A stretch of 64,000 nt of DNA from Sarocladium kiliense (taxonomy: Eukaryota > Ascomycota > Sordariomycetes > Hypocreales > Sarocladiaceae). The DNA lies in contig JAUZTG010000029.1 in assembly GCA_030734395.1 (NCBI GenBank), positions 5,084,001 through 5,148,000 on the forward strand, given 5' to 3'. This document shows, piece by piece, positions 47,697-58,274 of this stretch. A model generated the notes under the pieces. The model ran no database searches and was not told the origin of the DNA. It was given only the letters and a program-made list of their open reading frames with translations. Numbering within the stretch: position 1 is the first letter of the stretch; every line of letters starts with the position of its first letter. The translations under genes were made by a program, and so were the position numbers.

Positions 47697-50283
47697 TGGA
47701 ACACGCAAAAGAGCCGCAACAGAAAATCTTGGAGGTCACTGAGGATGACCTCCTGGAGGCACAAGCACACGCAGAGACATACTCCCTGGACGAGTGTCGA
47801 CGAGTAGGTGTGATTCCCCTCCGTTCATGAATCTCGAGCTCACCTCTGCAGGTTCTCTCCCAAGTCTACACATTGCATCAGAAAGATCCAAACTTCCCCT
47901 CTGTCGGTCCTTGAAAAGATCAAAGTATTCCTCGGTATGTCCAACAGTCCTTTAGGGATGGTAATCGAGCTAACGGCAGCACAGACAACGAAGATATCGA
48001 CAAAAAGCCAGAGAAGCACGAGGAGCTCATCAGAGAGATGAAGGTCGAAGCAGCACTCATAACAAACAACTCTCCCTACGCCGAAGTACGTTGCGTTGTC
48101 GATTATCGCGATGACCCATTGCTTCCATGCTCCACCATCCGAGCATGGGTAATGGGCATCATGTTCTCCTTCGCCATCGCCTTCATCAATGGCTTCTTCG
48201 AACCTCGCTACCCGTCCATAAACGTGGCCTCCAACGTCTCACAGCTTCTAGCCTATCTCCTCGGAAAGCTGTGCGAGAAGATTCTTTCCCTGACGCTGGC
48301 GTTACTATATTCGGCGTCCGCCATAGTCTTAAACCTGGGCCGTTCAACAAAAAGGAGCACATGCTCGTCACTATAATGGCCAGTATCGCGAGGAGCATAC
48401 CTTATACCAACTATCTGGTTTGGATTCAGTATCTCCCACACATGTACAATCAGTCTTGGACTGTGAGCTCGGGGTATCAGATACTCATTGCGCTCAGCAC
48501 GAATGCCATCGGGTACGGACTAGCAGGACTCTGTCGTCACTTTCTCGTCTACCCAGCATACTGTGTCTGGCCTAAGTCTCGTCACAATAGCCCTTAATAC
48601 AACCTTTCACAGTGAATCCAACACAGCCGTCACTGGCACATGGGGAAAGGTCTGGCGCTGCTCCCGCCTTCGCTTCTTCACTATCACCTTTCTCGGCATG
48701 TTCGTTTACTTCTGGATACCGAATTATATATTCTGAGGCCTCAGTCACTTCAGCTAGATCACTTAGATTGTCCCCGGGAGTATTGTGTTGAACTTGATAA
48801 CAGGGAGTCACTACGGTTTGGGGGTCAACCCCTTGCCCACATTTGACTGGAACATCATCACCAGCATGATCGACCCTCTGATGATACACTTCTTCAGCAC
48901 ATTCAATCTCTTCATAGGGTCTTTGCTGAGCCTGTTTGTTGTGATTGCCTACTACTGGCTCAACATCGACTATACGACTTACCTCCCCATCAACAGCAAC
49001 AGACCTTTCGATCATTTCGCCAAAAGTTATAATATCAGTCGTATTCTCGACGATCGTGGTATCATCGACCTTGAGAAATACCAAGAGTACTCGCCACCAT
49101 TCCTCACAGCTGGAAGTTCCGTCATGTACATGTTCCCTTTCGCCGTTTACTCTGCAACTATCGCGGATGAGGTTCTGTACCACCACCAGCAGATTCGCAT
49201 GGGCTTCCGCGATCTGATCAATAGTCTCTGTCCTTCGAAGAAACACCTCGCCGACCGGAGCCACAGTCTTGACGTACACACTCGCCTCATGGCTGCGTAC
49301 TCAGAAGTCCCTGAATGGTGGTATATGGTGTGCTTGGGCCTTGCAATCATTCTCGGCTGTGTCGCTATCGCGTGCTGGCCGACTTACACTTCTGTTGGGG
49401 TTGTCTTCTACGGCATTGCTTTGTGCCTCATCTTTGTGATCCCCATAGGCATCGTCGATGCTGTGACAGGTGTGCAGGTTTCGCTCAATGTTCTAGCTGA
49501 GTTCATCGGCGGCTCATGGGTGGAAGGCAATGCCGTTGCCACGTGCTTCTTCAAGACATATGGCTACATTACATGCGCAAATGCGCTCCATTTCAGCATG
49601 GATCTCAAGATGGCTCATTACCTCAAGCTGCCACCACGCTTCACTTTCTGGGCACAGATGGTTCCTACAATCGTTTCGACGTTCGTTTGTGTGGCTATCA
49701 TGTAGTACCAGATCACCATCGAGGATATCTGCACGGACGACGCGCCCTTCCGCTTTACTTGCCCAGGTGTCAACAAATTCTTCACTGCCGCTGTGCTCTG
49801 GGGCACCGTCGGTCCGAAGAAGATGTGGGGGATCGGCGGGCAATATGTTGAGACACTCGTCGGCTTTCCTCTGGGCTTGTTTGCTATGGTCGTCTTCTGG
49901 TTCCTCAGCGATCGGTATCAAGGTAGCAGGATCCTACGCAAGGCTCGCCCGGTTGTCATGATGGACGGTGGGCTCGTCTGGGCACCGTACAACATCAGCT
50001 ACGTGTGGCCGGCCGTTCCTATTGGAGCACTCTCCTGTGTGTATCTCAAGTCTCGACATCTTGGACTATGGTCGAAGTACAACTTCGTGCTATCGGCATC
50101 CTTTAGCGCCGGCATTGCCATTTCAGCACTTGTCATGTTCTTTTCCTTATCATTCGCAAATATCGAGCTGAACTGGTGGGGTAATAGTATCGTTAGGAGT
50201 GGTTGTCAAGTGGCGGTGGTTGTGTCTTGAAGACATTGAAGGATGGTGAGTACTTTGGACCAGCCCCAGGAACATACAATTGA
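47697..50283 (+). pseudogene. Decayed OPT-family oligopeptide transporter
   Basis: OPT-family sequence can be followed for most of a full-length protein, from DDLLEAQAHAETYSLDECRR through FINGFFEPRYP, FNKKEHMLVTIMASIA, GLGVNPLPTFDWN and FTCPGVNKFFTAAVLWG to a GPAPGTYN end at 50283. The frame is broken many times. Shifts lie near 47906, 48285, 48575 and 50225, and in-frame stops at 48734, 48755, 48764 and 49703. Two stops stand where the family has Trp, so TGG became TAG, a CpA-to-TpA change on the other strand. Two introns (47804-47851 and 47935-47984) keep good splice signals. The gene was once a proton-coupled transporter of small peptides or related compounds, next to the catabolic cluster. 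Confidence 0.85.
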
Positions 50284-50595
50284 AGCAAGGTTCGTCAACC
50301 TGGATAGACTTCTGTCACTTCGACGTTCAACAATCTAGTGCGAACGAGTGGCATAGCCTATTCATTATTCAAGAGACCCATGTTACGTCGTTTTCACAAT
50401 TGGCACAGTATCAATTAGATAAAGACAGTGATGATCGGATTCATGGGCGTGTAATCACCCTTGCAAACTAAAAAACAATCCCTTGCGTACTTGGAAAGAA
50501 TGAAACCCAACGGTATCCATCAGTCAACAGGCGGAGAAACGACAGAGTAGAAAGAGATACAACTTTTAGCCTTGCACGATCAACCAATGAGCAAC
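50284..50595. other. Convergent intergenic region
   Basis: Short stretch between the OPT pseudogene and the 3' end of cpc1. Nothing recognised. Confidence 0.55.
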
Positions 50596-51966
50596 TCATT
50601 GGGACTGTGCACCAGTTTGCGCAAGAGCAATTTGCTTCCAGTGGTCACGCTCAGCCTCAAGCTTCGCGATACGCTCCTCAAGGTCCTCAAATCGCTGAGC
50701 CTTTCGCTCACGGGACTTGCGGGCAGCGAGGGTGTTACGAGCACGCTTCATGGCCACAGTGTCGGAGGGATCCTCAATGACAATGGGGGGCAGAGGCTTG
50801 TCTCGCTTACGAGAGCTAACGCCCGAGACGGAAGAGTGCTTGGGAGTGCCAGTGACAGGGGAGTGGCTCGACTTGCGACGAGCATTGCCTGAAGAGGCAC
50901 GGCCAAGAGAGTCCACATCATCGGACTTCTGAGCGGGAGAAAGGTCTAGCGCCTGCTGCTGTTGCTCAGGAACCGGGTTGGAATCCTGAGGAAAGAGCGG
51001 GTACCAGGCATCGACACCGGTATCGAGCTCGGTGCTTCCAAAGTTGGGAGAGACATCGTACGAGTCAAACTCAGGGGACTCGTTGTAGATGGAGGGCGAT
51101 GTCAGCGCTGTAAGCGCTGTAGAGTTGGGCGCAGACATGAAAGGCTCAGAGATGAGCAGGTCATGAGGCGAAACAGTTCCAAGGTTGGACGTGGAGCTCG
51201 AAGCGCTGCCACTGAAGTCAAAGTTGGTGGTCACCGCAGGCGAGGAGAAGGCCGTGTGGGCCCCGCCCTCGAAGGCGGTGAAGTCGTCAAGATCGACGTC
51301 TGTAGAGTGTAAGTGGGAGGACTTTGGAGAGCAAGTGGCATTGAGAGACAAACCTGCTGCGTTCATCATCTTGGCGGTGTTCTGCGGGATACTTCCGGTG
51401 CTCTGGTGGAACAGAGGAACGGGGGGACGAGCAGGACGAGACTGCTGATTCAACACGGCGGAGGACGAAGGAGCCGAAGAGGCGTAGAACTGGTTGGCGA
51501 AACGGTTGGCGTTAACAGGAGAAGACGACTGATGCCCAATAGCCTGGAGGATCTGAGCCACTCTCTGGTTGGCAACGGCAGGAGAAACGAGCTGCTGGTT
51601 TGTGTTGCTGTTGTTGGAGTTGTCGTGGTAAGACGAGTGACGACGCTGGCTGTTCAGCGATACAGATGACCGATTAGGGAGCTGACGAGGCTGGGGCTGA
51701 TCGAACAGAACAAAGTCCTGCTGAGGCAGATCGGGGCTCGGTAGGTTGTGCGCGGATGGTGCCGGCAGGCTGGGGGAAGAGTTGGGAAGCCATGTTGACT
51801 GAGGATCCGTGGTGAAGACTGTAAAGTCTGTGCCTGAAATGTTGGCGGTGGTAACGGAACTCGAGCTTGTGCTGTTTATAGCAGTGCTGAAGTCCAGATC
51901 AACCTGATGGTGAACTGGAGGGGGTTGTTGAGTGGGGAGATTGCTGTTTATTTGTTGAGAAGTAAT
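50596..51966 (-). CDS. cpc1: Cross-pathway control bZIP activator CPC1 (GCN4 homologue)
   Basis: Two exons, 51354-51966 and 50596-51299, with a 54-bp stop-free intron, give 438 aa if translation begins at ATT 51966. The C-terminus is a bZIP: basic region AMKRARNTLAARKSRERKA, then leucine zipper LEERIAKLEAERDHWKQIAL. The middle holds the activation block VDLDDFTAFEGG formed by splicing, and the conserved N-terminal block VDLDFSTAI with TDFTVFTTDPQSTWLPN. No in-frame ATG precedes these blocks. The frame is closed upstream by TAA at 52006-52008. The codon ATT at 51966, in the context ACC ATT ACT, is a likely near-cognate start; a spliced upstream ATG is the alternative. CPC1 activates amino-acid biosynthesis genes at TGACTCA sites. 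Leader uORFs and an upstream TGACTCA fit translational and autoregulatory control. Confidence 0.9.
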   Translation of the reverse strand: MTSQQINSNLPTQQPPPVHHQVDLDFSTAINSTSSSSVTTANISGTDFTVFTTDPQSTWLPNSSPSLPAPSAHNLPSPDLPQQDFVLFDQPQPRQLPNRSSVSLNSQRRHSSYHDNSNNSNTNQQLVSPAVANQRVAQILQAIGHQSSSPVNANRFANQFYASSAPSSSAVLNQQSRPARPPVPLFHQSTGSIPQNTAKMMNAAGLSLNATCSPKSSHLHSTDVDLDDFTAFEGGAHTAFSSPAVTTNFDFSGSASSSTSNLGTVSPHDLLISEPFMSAPNSTALTALTSPSIYNESPEFDSYDVSPNFGSTELDTGVDAWYPLFPQDSNPVPEQQQQALDLSPAQKSDDVDSLGRASSGNARRKSSHSPVTGTPKHSSVSGVSSRKRDKPLPPIVIEDPSDTVAMKRARNTLAARKSRERKAQRFEDLEERIAKLEAERDHWKQIALAQTGAQSQ

Positions 51967-52005
51967 GGTTGCGGTTGGCGGGCGAAGGCTCCGAAGGAGG
52001 GGAAG

Positions 52006-52014
52006 TTAAAACAT
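52006..52014 (-). promoter_or_regulatory. cpc1: Two-codon uORF (ATG TTT TAA) in the cpc1 leader
   Basis: ACC ATG in excellent context followed at once by TTT TAA. It lies in the same frame as CPC1, 48 nt before the proposed ATT start, and the TAA limits how far the CPC1 frame can extend upstream. Confidence 0.5.
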
Positions 52015-52137
52015 GGTGCTGGGCAGCCTGAGGCGCGATGTGAAATTGTGATATGTATTGAAGTGAGGTTTGGGGGTGGAGAGAAAAGAAGAGGAAAAGA
52101 GGCGGGCGGAGTGCGGGTGAGGCGAAATTTGTATTTC

Positions 52138-52263
52138 TCAGGCAGCAACTTGGCCAGAAGTGCGGGACATCGAAGGTGGTACGGCACCCGGCGCGTGCGT
52201 GTTAGCACGTCTTGGTGCGAGATGCCTGGCAGATCTGTTAGCAGAGGTACAAGGGCCAATCAT
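52138..52263 (-). promoter_or_regulatory. cpc1: 41-codon uORF in the cpc1 leader
   Basis: ATG at 52263-52261 and TGA at 52140-52138. The Neurospora cpc-1 leader is known to carry two inhibitory/reinitiation uORFs, and a uORF of this size upstream of cpc1 fits that arrangement. Whether it is inside the transcript depends on the start site, which is not visible. Confidence 0.5.
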
Positions 52264-52310
52264 AGGGCGCGGGATGGCAGCGCCCTTCGGCCAGACTAGG
52301 ACTCCGCCGG

Positions 52311-52317
52311 TGACTCA
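52311..52317 (+). promoter_or_regulatory. cpc1: TGACTCA, candidate CPC1 autoregulatory site
   Basis: A perfect CPC1/GCN4 element about 345 bp upstream of the proposed cpc1 start and 48 bp before the 41-codon uORF. Confidence 0.5.
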
Positions 52318-53648
52318 CACTTTTTTGGCGCCAACCGCATTGAGTGCGGTACGGGCGAGTAACCAATAAGAGGGATCAAAAGGGAATTGAGTGGATCTCA
52401 ATTCCAGGCGGGCTACAGGGGCCCCATCAGCGATTCGACGCCAAACAGGCACTGCGGGGCGCTCTTGAGACGCTGCGGCAGAACGCTGATTGGACAATTG
52501 GCAGGACGCCTGTGCCGGAGCCTGGGGAGGCTGACGGAGGATACGAGACGAGGATGGTCGAGGCAATGCGCCAGGACAGCGAGAGCTCGGAGCAGAATCA
52601 AGAACAATACAACAGATTTAGTGATTACAAACAGGTTAATAGAGTCAATTCGCATCCAGGCGTTCAATTCAAGGTACAACTCAATGCAGCCACCACCATC
52701 AAACGGAAGACGCAATGGAAGCCTACAAAACTCGATTACCAAGCACTGGAAGCCACCACCAACCGGCTGAAAGGGCTGTCGCGTCCACCAAATCTCCCGC
52801 GGACTGCTAGCGCATGTCAAAGTCCACGCGGCTGGCCAGGGCGCAGGGTCGAACAAGACACCATCACAACCCTAGGCGCAACCATCATCTTCAAAATCAC
52901 CACCATCACCCTCACCACCACCTCGGCTGCATCAACAAGGATTCCCATCATCCACATGATCCCATTCCTAACCAAACACCACGGCCGAGACCTTAATCCC
53001 GTGGCCACTGGGAATCAATCAATAACGATCGCAACCAGCCAATCGCTAGCCACAGCAAACTCACAGCACATGATATCAATCGGCTACCCCAAGCATGCCC
53101 CTTGACAAAGTATGCCTGTCCGCTACATCCGGCAACCCGCGGCATGGCCCTTTTGCAAAAACTACAGATGCACTTTAGAGAGGCCGTCAAACGCGCCGCC
53201 TTGTGCCCGTCCTTCTTGGGGAATGGTGTGCGAAGGCAGCCTCCACAACGCGGGGGCCTACACCTCCTTGGTGCTTACAATGCCCGCACTTCCGCGCCGA
53301 CTGGCTGGAAATTGCGGAATCCCTCAAACGCGCAGAAGCGAAGAAACAGCAAGGCAGGTCAGGGAGGTGTCCGAGGCATGTGCATGGCGTCCTGCGCCTC
53401 ACCACCTTGCATGCGTATGCGTATTCGTTCAGGGTCTTTGAGAGAACCAGCTTTACTTGGAGGGCGCGCCCACTTGCAGAGATGCTGTAACGTTGATTGC
53501 AGGTCAAGGGCGCCACGACCTGATGCGCTCCCTTTCCGAGGCTTCAATGGCGCTGTCTGTCTGTAACTGCTCCCATGCAAGCCTTTGTTCCAGACTCGGG
53601 ATCTCTCAAGGACACGTAGAATATTCGCTGTTAACTTCAACAAGGCAC

Positions 53649-54620
53649 TCACTCCATCCCGTCCAAGAAGCTATCCGCCTGCTTCTTTGCCCTTCTCGCC
53701 GCCATCTCTTTCCTCCGCTCTTCGATCTCCTTGCGCCTCTTCTCCTTTTCACTCTCTCTTGCCTTCCTCTCTTCCTCGGTTCTCTTACGCTCCTCTGCAA
53801 GCTGCTCCATCTCCTTCGTCCTCGTCTCCTCGTCCTTGCTGAACTTGAAGAAACCCGTGCCTTTCGTCCGAATCTCCCAGTCGGCATCGTAGTGTTTCTG
53901 CTCGGGTGGCGTCGCGCTGCGGTCCCGTTTCCGCGCCAGGTCGTCCATCTTGTCCTGATCCTCTGCTGCGAACGCCAGGGACTGTACTGTATCACCGTAG
54001 ATGAGCTTGCTGGGCTCGCTTGGCCGGGCGGACATGCGTTCTAGCTCTTCAGCTCCCAATAGACCGCGCTGTTGACGTCGCTTCATCCTTTCGATCTCTA
54101 TTCTGGTGCCTTTGCGTAGACGGCCAAACTCGTCTTCGTACTCTACCAGCTCTCCATCATCGTTGTCTTCCTCATCCGAGCTGCTTTGGTCAGATAGATC
54201 CTTTCCCTCCGTCGTCTCAGCCCACTTCCGGTCAAAGTCCACCAAAGGAGCTGCCTCGTTCTCCTTGGGCACGTAGTCTCCCCTTTTCATGGCAGCATAC
54301 AGACGTGCCTTGTCCTCCATCTTCCGTCGAGCTCTGACGAGCTCTTGCGTCTCCTCCTCGGTACCAGCGACATCTTTGAGCACTAGTTTTGCACCTGCCG
54401 TGCCCTTGTCTGTGCCTGATCGCTTCCCCTTCCCAATGCGAAAGACGTCCTCCTTTGATTCCTTCGACGGCCTTGAGCGTCCTGAACTTGTGCCTGATTC
54501 GCCGGCATTGGACATGAGCGACGTGAGCTGCGCAGAGAAGTCAAGAGACGACGATAACGCTGCAACGCGTTTCTGTTTCTTTGCGGGTCGCTGGCCATAC
54601 AAATTCGGATCTTGTGGCAT
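53649..54620 (-). CDS. CCDC174-like nuclear coiled-coil protein
   Basis: A 323-aa intronless frame from ATG 54620 (MPQDPNLYGQRPAKKQKR). The middle contains LVEYEDEFGRLRKGTR, the signature of the CCDC174 family (DUF4078), followed by basic RMKRRQQRG. Near residues 255-270 is HYDADWEIRTKGTGFFKFS, typical of the same family. The last 60 residues are a highly charged Glu/Arg/Lys coiled coil. A nuclear signal is likely in AKKQKR. Human CCDC174 is linked to RNA processing and the exon-junction complex; the fungal role is not established. It is divergent from hom6. Confidence 0.82.
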   Translation of the reverse strand: MPQDPNLYGQRPAKKQKRVAALSSSLDFSAQLTSLMSNAGESGTSSGRSRPSKESKEDVFRIGKGKRSGTDKGTAGAKLVLKDVAGTEEETQELVRARRKMEDKARLYAAMKRGDYVPKENEAAPLVDFDRKWAETTEGKDLSDQSSSDEEDNDDGELVEYEDEFGRLRKGTRIEIERMKRRQQRGLLGAEELERMSARPSEPSKLIYGDTVQSLAFAAEDQDKMDDLARKRDRSATPPEQKHYDADWEIRTKGTGFFKFSKDEETRTKEMEQLAEERKRTEEERKARESEKEKRRKEIEERRKEMAARRAKKQADSFLDGME

Positions 54621-55128
54621 TTTGCTGGGGAGAAGTATCGACAACGACTGCAAGAAATAGACCTGGAAAGGTTGGAATCCTGTATATCTAGGCGAAACAA
54701 CTTGCCAAGAATACGAAATCTGAGATGAAATCGGGCTGCTTCAGTGTGTTGAGGATGATTGAGCTTGGGGGCAGTATCGGATGCAGGGTAGGGAATTCGG
54801 ATTTGATGGGATGGGTGGTTTCGTCGAGCTACCTCAATACCCTCACGAAGGCAATCGAATGCAGTGACCCGACCGTTCTTCGCATGTTGCATGTATACGA
54901 AAACATTATTTCACAGATTAATTGCTTATTGGTTTGTGATGGCATCTTTCAAGCCACAGAACTTCGCAAACTTGCTTGGCTCTTCCGCGTTCTGCCTGCG
55001 CTCCGATGTAGCAGCTTGGGTACAAGTGGGGGGAGGGGAACTCACTGCATCCCCCGCCATCGGACCCTAAATTTTGACCTCAACTTGCCTCCGTCATCCC
55101 ACCAAACAATACAGAGCCAGTCGTCATC
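54621..55128. promoter_or_regulatory. Divergent promoter of the CCDC174-like gene and hom6
   Basis: About 500 bp between divergent starts. I searched it by eye for TGACTCA and found none. Confidence 0.5.
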
Positions 55129-56278
55129 ATGTCTGCCAAAGAAGTGTCCATTGCCATTATTGGTAAGTAAAGATACAATCCGTACAATTACGATTACAGG
55201 GCCCTGACTCCTCCCAGGTGCCGGAGGTGTCGGCAAATGCTTCCTTTCCCAGCTGTCCTCTCTTGCTGCCCGCCGCCCCTCGCCCAAGCTCAGCCTTTGC
55301 TACATTGCAACAAGTCGCAAGGCCCTGTACAACGACGACTACACCCCCATCGCCATCGACGGTGCTATCGATGCCCTCGCTTCGTCTTCTAAGAGCCCAC
55401 TCGACCTCCCGAAGGCGATTGAGTACTTCGCTGCTGCTCCCACTAAGGTCGTCCTTGTCGACAACACCAGCTCACAGGATGTCGCTGAGGCCTATCCTCT
55501 GGCTCTCAGCCGCGGTGTGAGCATCGTCACTCCCAACAAGAAGGCCTTCTCAGGCTCCTACAAGCTCTGGCAGGATATTTTCAGTGCTGCCGAGAGCTCT
55601 GGTGCCAAGGTGTACCACGAGTCGTCCGTTGGCGCTGGTCTTCCCGTGATCTCGACCCTGAAAGACCTCGTCGACACAGGGGACAAGGTTACCAAGATCG
55701 AGGGTGTCTTCAGCGGTACCATGTCTTTCTTGTTCAACTCTTTCGCCCCTCTTGAGGGCCAGGGCGGCCAGTGGTCTAGCGAGGTCAAGAAGGCCAAGGA
55801 GCTGGGCTACACTGAGCCTGACCCACGTGATGACCTAAATGGTCTGGACGTTGCTCGCAAGCTGACCATCCTAGCCCGTCTGGCTGGACTTCCCGTCGAG
55901 TCTCCGACCTCGTTCCCCGTTCAGAGCTTGATTCCTAAGCAGCTCGAGTCATGCAGCAGCGGCGACGAATTCCTCCAGAAGCTCCCCGAATTCGACAGCG
56001 AGATGGAACAGACTAAAGCCATGGCTGAGAAGAGTGGTAAGGTTGTTCGGTTCGTGGGTTCGATCGATGTCGCTTCGAAGCAGGTCAAGGTCGGTCTCGA
56101 GATGTTTGATCGCTCCCACCCAATTGCCGCCCTCAAGGGAAGCGACAACATCATCAGCTTCTACACTGAGAGGTACGGAAGTAACCCTCTCATCGTGCAG
56201 GGCGCGGGTGCTGGTGGTGACGTGACGGCCATGGGCGTCACTGCCGATTTGATTAAGGTGTTGTCGCAAATTTCGTGA
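55129..56278 (+). CDS. hom6: Homoserine dehydrogenase
   Basis: Two exons, 55129-55162 and 55218-56278, with a 55-bp intron, give 364 aa. The NAD(P)-binding loop IIGAGGVGK is assembled across the splice. Later signatures are TPNKKAFSG, the active-site block YHESSVGAGLPVISTLKDL, EGVFSGTMSFLFN and GYTEPDPRDDLNGLDVARKL, which carry the catalytic Lys and acidic residues. The C-terminus GAGAGGDVTAMGV is characteristic. The enzyme reduces aspartate semialdehyde to homoserine, a step towards Thr, Met and Ile. The protein is monofunctional, without aspartokinase or ACT domains, as in yeast Hom6. Confidence 0.96.
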
Positions 56279-56366
56279 TTTGTCGATCGATAATTCAGAA
56301 GCAAATTAGACGAGAAGCAATGAATGGTTCTTTCCAGTGTCGCGCAAATTGACGTCAGTGATCGTA

Positions 56367-56693
56367 TCAGTCGAACTTGGTGCTCAAAGGCTTCTGAACA
56401 GAGCCAGATGGCCCCGGCCCGGCAGTTCGTTGCTGTGCCGAGGCCTCGCTCAAAGCGTACTTCTGAATTGTTCGCCATACCCAGAGGAAGAAATCGTAGA
56501 TGATGAGGAGGATGAAGGGAAGGCATATGAAGATGCCCATAGCCAGCTGGGCCCAGTGTCAGCTCTTATCGTGATCAACGGATGATGAGGAGAATTGTTC
56601 CCATACACATGTGAAAGAAATCAATCGGACCACGAGCGGCCAAGTCGGTGTCAACAGCGCTACAAGAGACGCCATTATGTCGGTGGAAGCCAT
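56367..56693 (-). CDS. Small 88-aa membrane protein with two hydrophobic helices
   Basis: Two exons, 56607-56693 and 56367-56546, with a 60-bp intron (GTATGG..CCCAG), give 88 aa. Neither half stands out alone; the splice gives one smooth hydrophobic profile. The first helix is about residues 7-24 (MASLVALLTPTWPLVVRLI), the second about 30-50 (LAMGIFICLPFILLIIYDF), followed by WVWRTIQKY and a soluble tail rich in Ala, Gly and Ser that ends KPLSTKFD. Phase agrees at the junction. It is convergent with hom6, 88 bp away. It resembles small fungal membrane proteins of unknown role; no family name is offered. Confidence 0.7.
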
Positions 56694-57037
56694 GTGCGAA
56701 TCTGTGACAGAATCTCGATTTCCAGTACGTGAGATGGCACTGTATTTGGAGCGCGGCAACGCGACAGGATAGGGGTGAAGGAAGAAACGACACAAGGGAG
56801 ATGTCGGTCAAAGCATGAATCCCATGTTCCTGGCGCAAGTGCTCACTCCCAAGACATTCCACTGGACCCCTGGACCCCAGCGCCTGCGGTGCCTGTGAAT
56901 CCACTAACACCCACCAAACAATATCTCACCGCCTGCCGTTTCTGAGGCGGGGCCAATTGCCAAAATGTAGATGATGTCTTCACAGGAAGCATCTTTTGCG
57001 ATGGAGCTGGATGCAAGCACAGCCAAAACTTCTCACA
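56694..57037. promoter_or_regulatory. Divergent region between the small membrane protein gene and trm8
   Basis: About 340 bp, nothing specific recognised. Confidence 0.5.
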
Positions 57038-57954
57038 ATGGGCACCAAAGCGAAGAAAGCGCGCCTCGCGCGGTCCGAGGCCGCGAAAGCCGGCGATGGA
57101 AATCCGACTAAGCTACCTCAGAAGCGGTTCTACCGTCAACGAGCACATGCGAATCCTTTCTCTGACCATCACTTGCTCTAGTCAGTTGCCCGGAACTTGC
57201 TGCTTAGCTTTCTCAATTGACGTTTTCTTTAGCCCGAGCTCGCCAGATCAGATGGACTGGTCATCACATTACCCGGACTACCTGGACACAGAAGAGACTA
57301 CCTTGGGCTCGACCAGACCACGCCAGCTACGAAAGGACGTGGATATAGTGGACATCGGCTGTGGTTTTGGAGGACTGACGGTTGCCCTCGCTCCGAAACT
57401 CCCGGACTCATTGATCCTGGGTGAGTAGGTACATATCCTTGGAATAAGGAAATACTCACAGCCATCTAGGTCTTGAAATCCGAGCTCAAGTTGCCGCCTA
57501 CGTTACCGATCGGATACGTGCCCTGCGCGCCCAGAACCCCGGTGGCCTCTACCAAAATGCAGCCTGCCTTCGCGCCAACACAATGAGATTCCTTCCGAAC
57601 TTCTTCAGAAAAGCTCAACTGAGCAAGATCTTCATCTGCTTCCCCGACCCGCACTTCAAAGCGCGGAAACACAAAGCCCGGATTGTCTCAACAACGCTCA
57701 ACTCGGAATATGCTTTCGTACTTAAGCCTGGAGGCATCGTGTATACTATCACAGATGTCGAGGACCTGCACTTATGGATGGTTCAGCACTTGGAGGCCCA
57801 TCCGTTGTTCGAGAGGGTGAGCAAAGAGGATGAGGCAGCTGATGAGTGTGTGGAGATCATGTCTACGGAGACAGAGGAGTCAAAGAAGGTCTCTAGGAAC
57901 AAGGGAAACAAGTACATAGCACTGTTCCGCAGACGGGAAGACCCACCGTGGTAG
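57038..57954 (+). CDS. trm8: tRNA (guanine-N7)-methyltransferase Trm8
   Basis: Three exons, 57038-57180, 57233-57420 and 57470-57954, with introns of 52 and 49 bp, give 271 aa. Family blocks are KRFYRQRAHANPFSDHHLLYP (first splice), MDWSSHYP, the SAM site VDIGCGFGGLTVAL, LGLEIRAQVAAYV (second splice) and FPDPHFKARKHKARIV. The enzyme makes m7G46 in tRNAs together with the WD-repeat partner Trm82. An upstream in-frame ATG at 57011 would add nine residues; 57038 gives a start closer to other fungi. Confidence 0.95.
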
Positions 57955-58274
57955 AAAAGCACCTAAGTAATGATGCGATGAGATTTCATGAGTGCTTTTG
58001 TCTCACGCGTGCTGCATCTGGCATCGGAACCTTCAACGAGAGCCTGCAGGCATGCGATCGTGTTCCGCGTGTATCAAAATATCGATAATTCGTGAAAGCT
58101 ATATCATCTCGATGATTAGTCGCATTAGCACGAGTGCCATCATTGGAGAGACGTTACCGGGTGTTTTGCCTTTGATCATTTCCATCCTTTGAGAGAGCGC
58201 TCACGGTCAATCTTCACACTGTCGGACAAGCGCAATGGAGGAGAGAGTAACTTGCAGTGTGATACAAAGAAATG
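57955..58274. other. Convergent intergenic region
   Basis: Between the stops of trm8 and the hydrolase gene. Nothing recognised. Confidence 0.55.

Larger units (their letters stand above)
51967..53648. other. cpc1 leader/promoter and gene-free DNA
   Basis: The first 350 bp are the probable cpc1 leader and promoter with uORFs and TGACTCA. The rest has a 253-codon + frame (52344-53105) overlapping the leader and a CAC-rich tract near 52890-52920; composition and lack of domains argue against a gene. Confidence 0.5.

Noticed and set aside
52344..53105. 253-codon open frame on the + strand
   Set aside because: It overlaps the cpc1 leader/promoter, has no domain features, and its composition reflects a CAC-rich tract.
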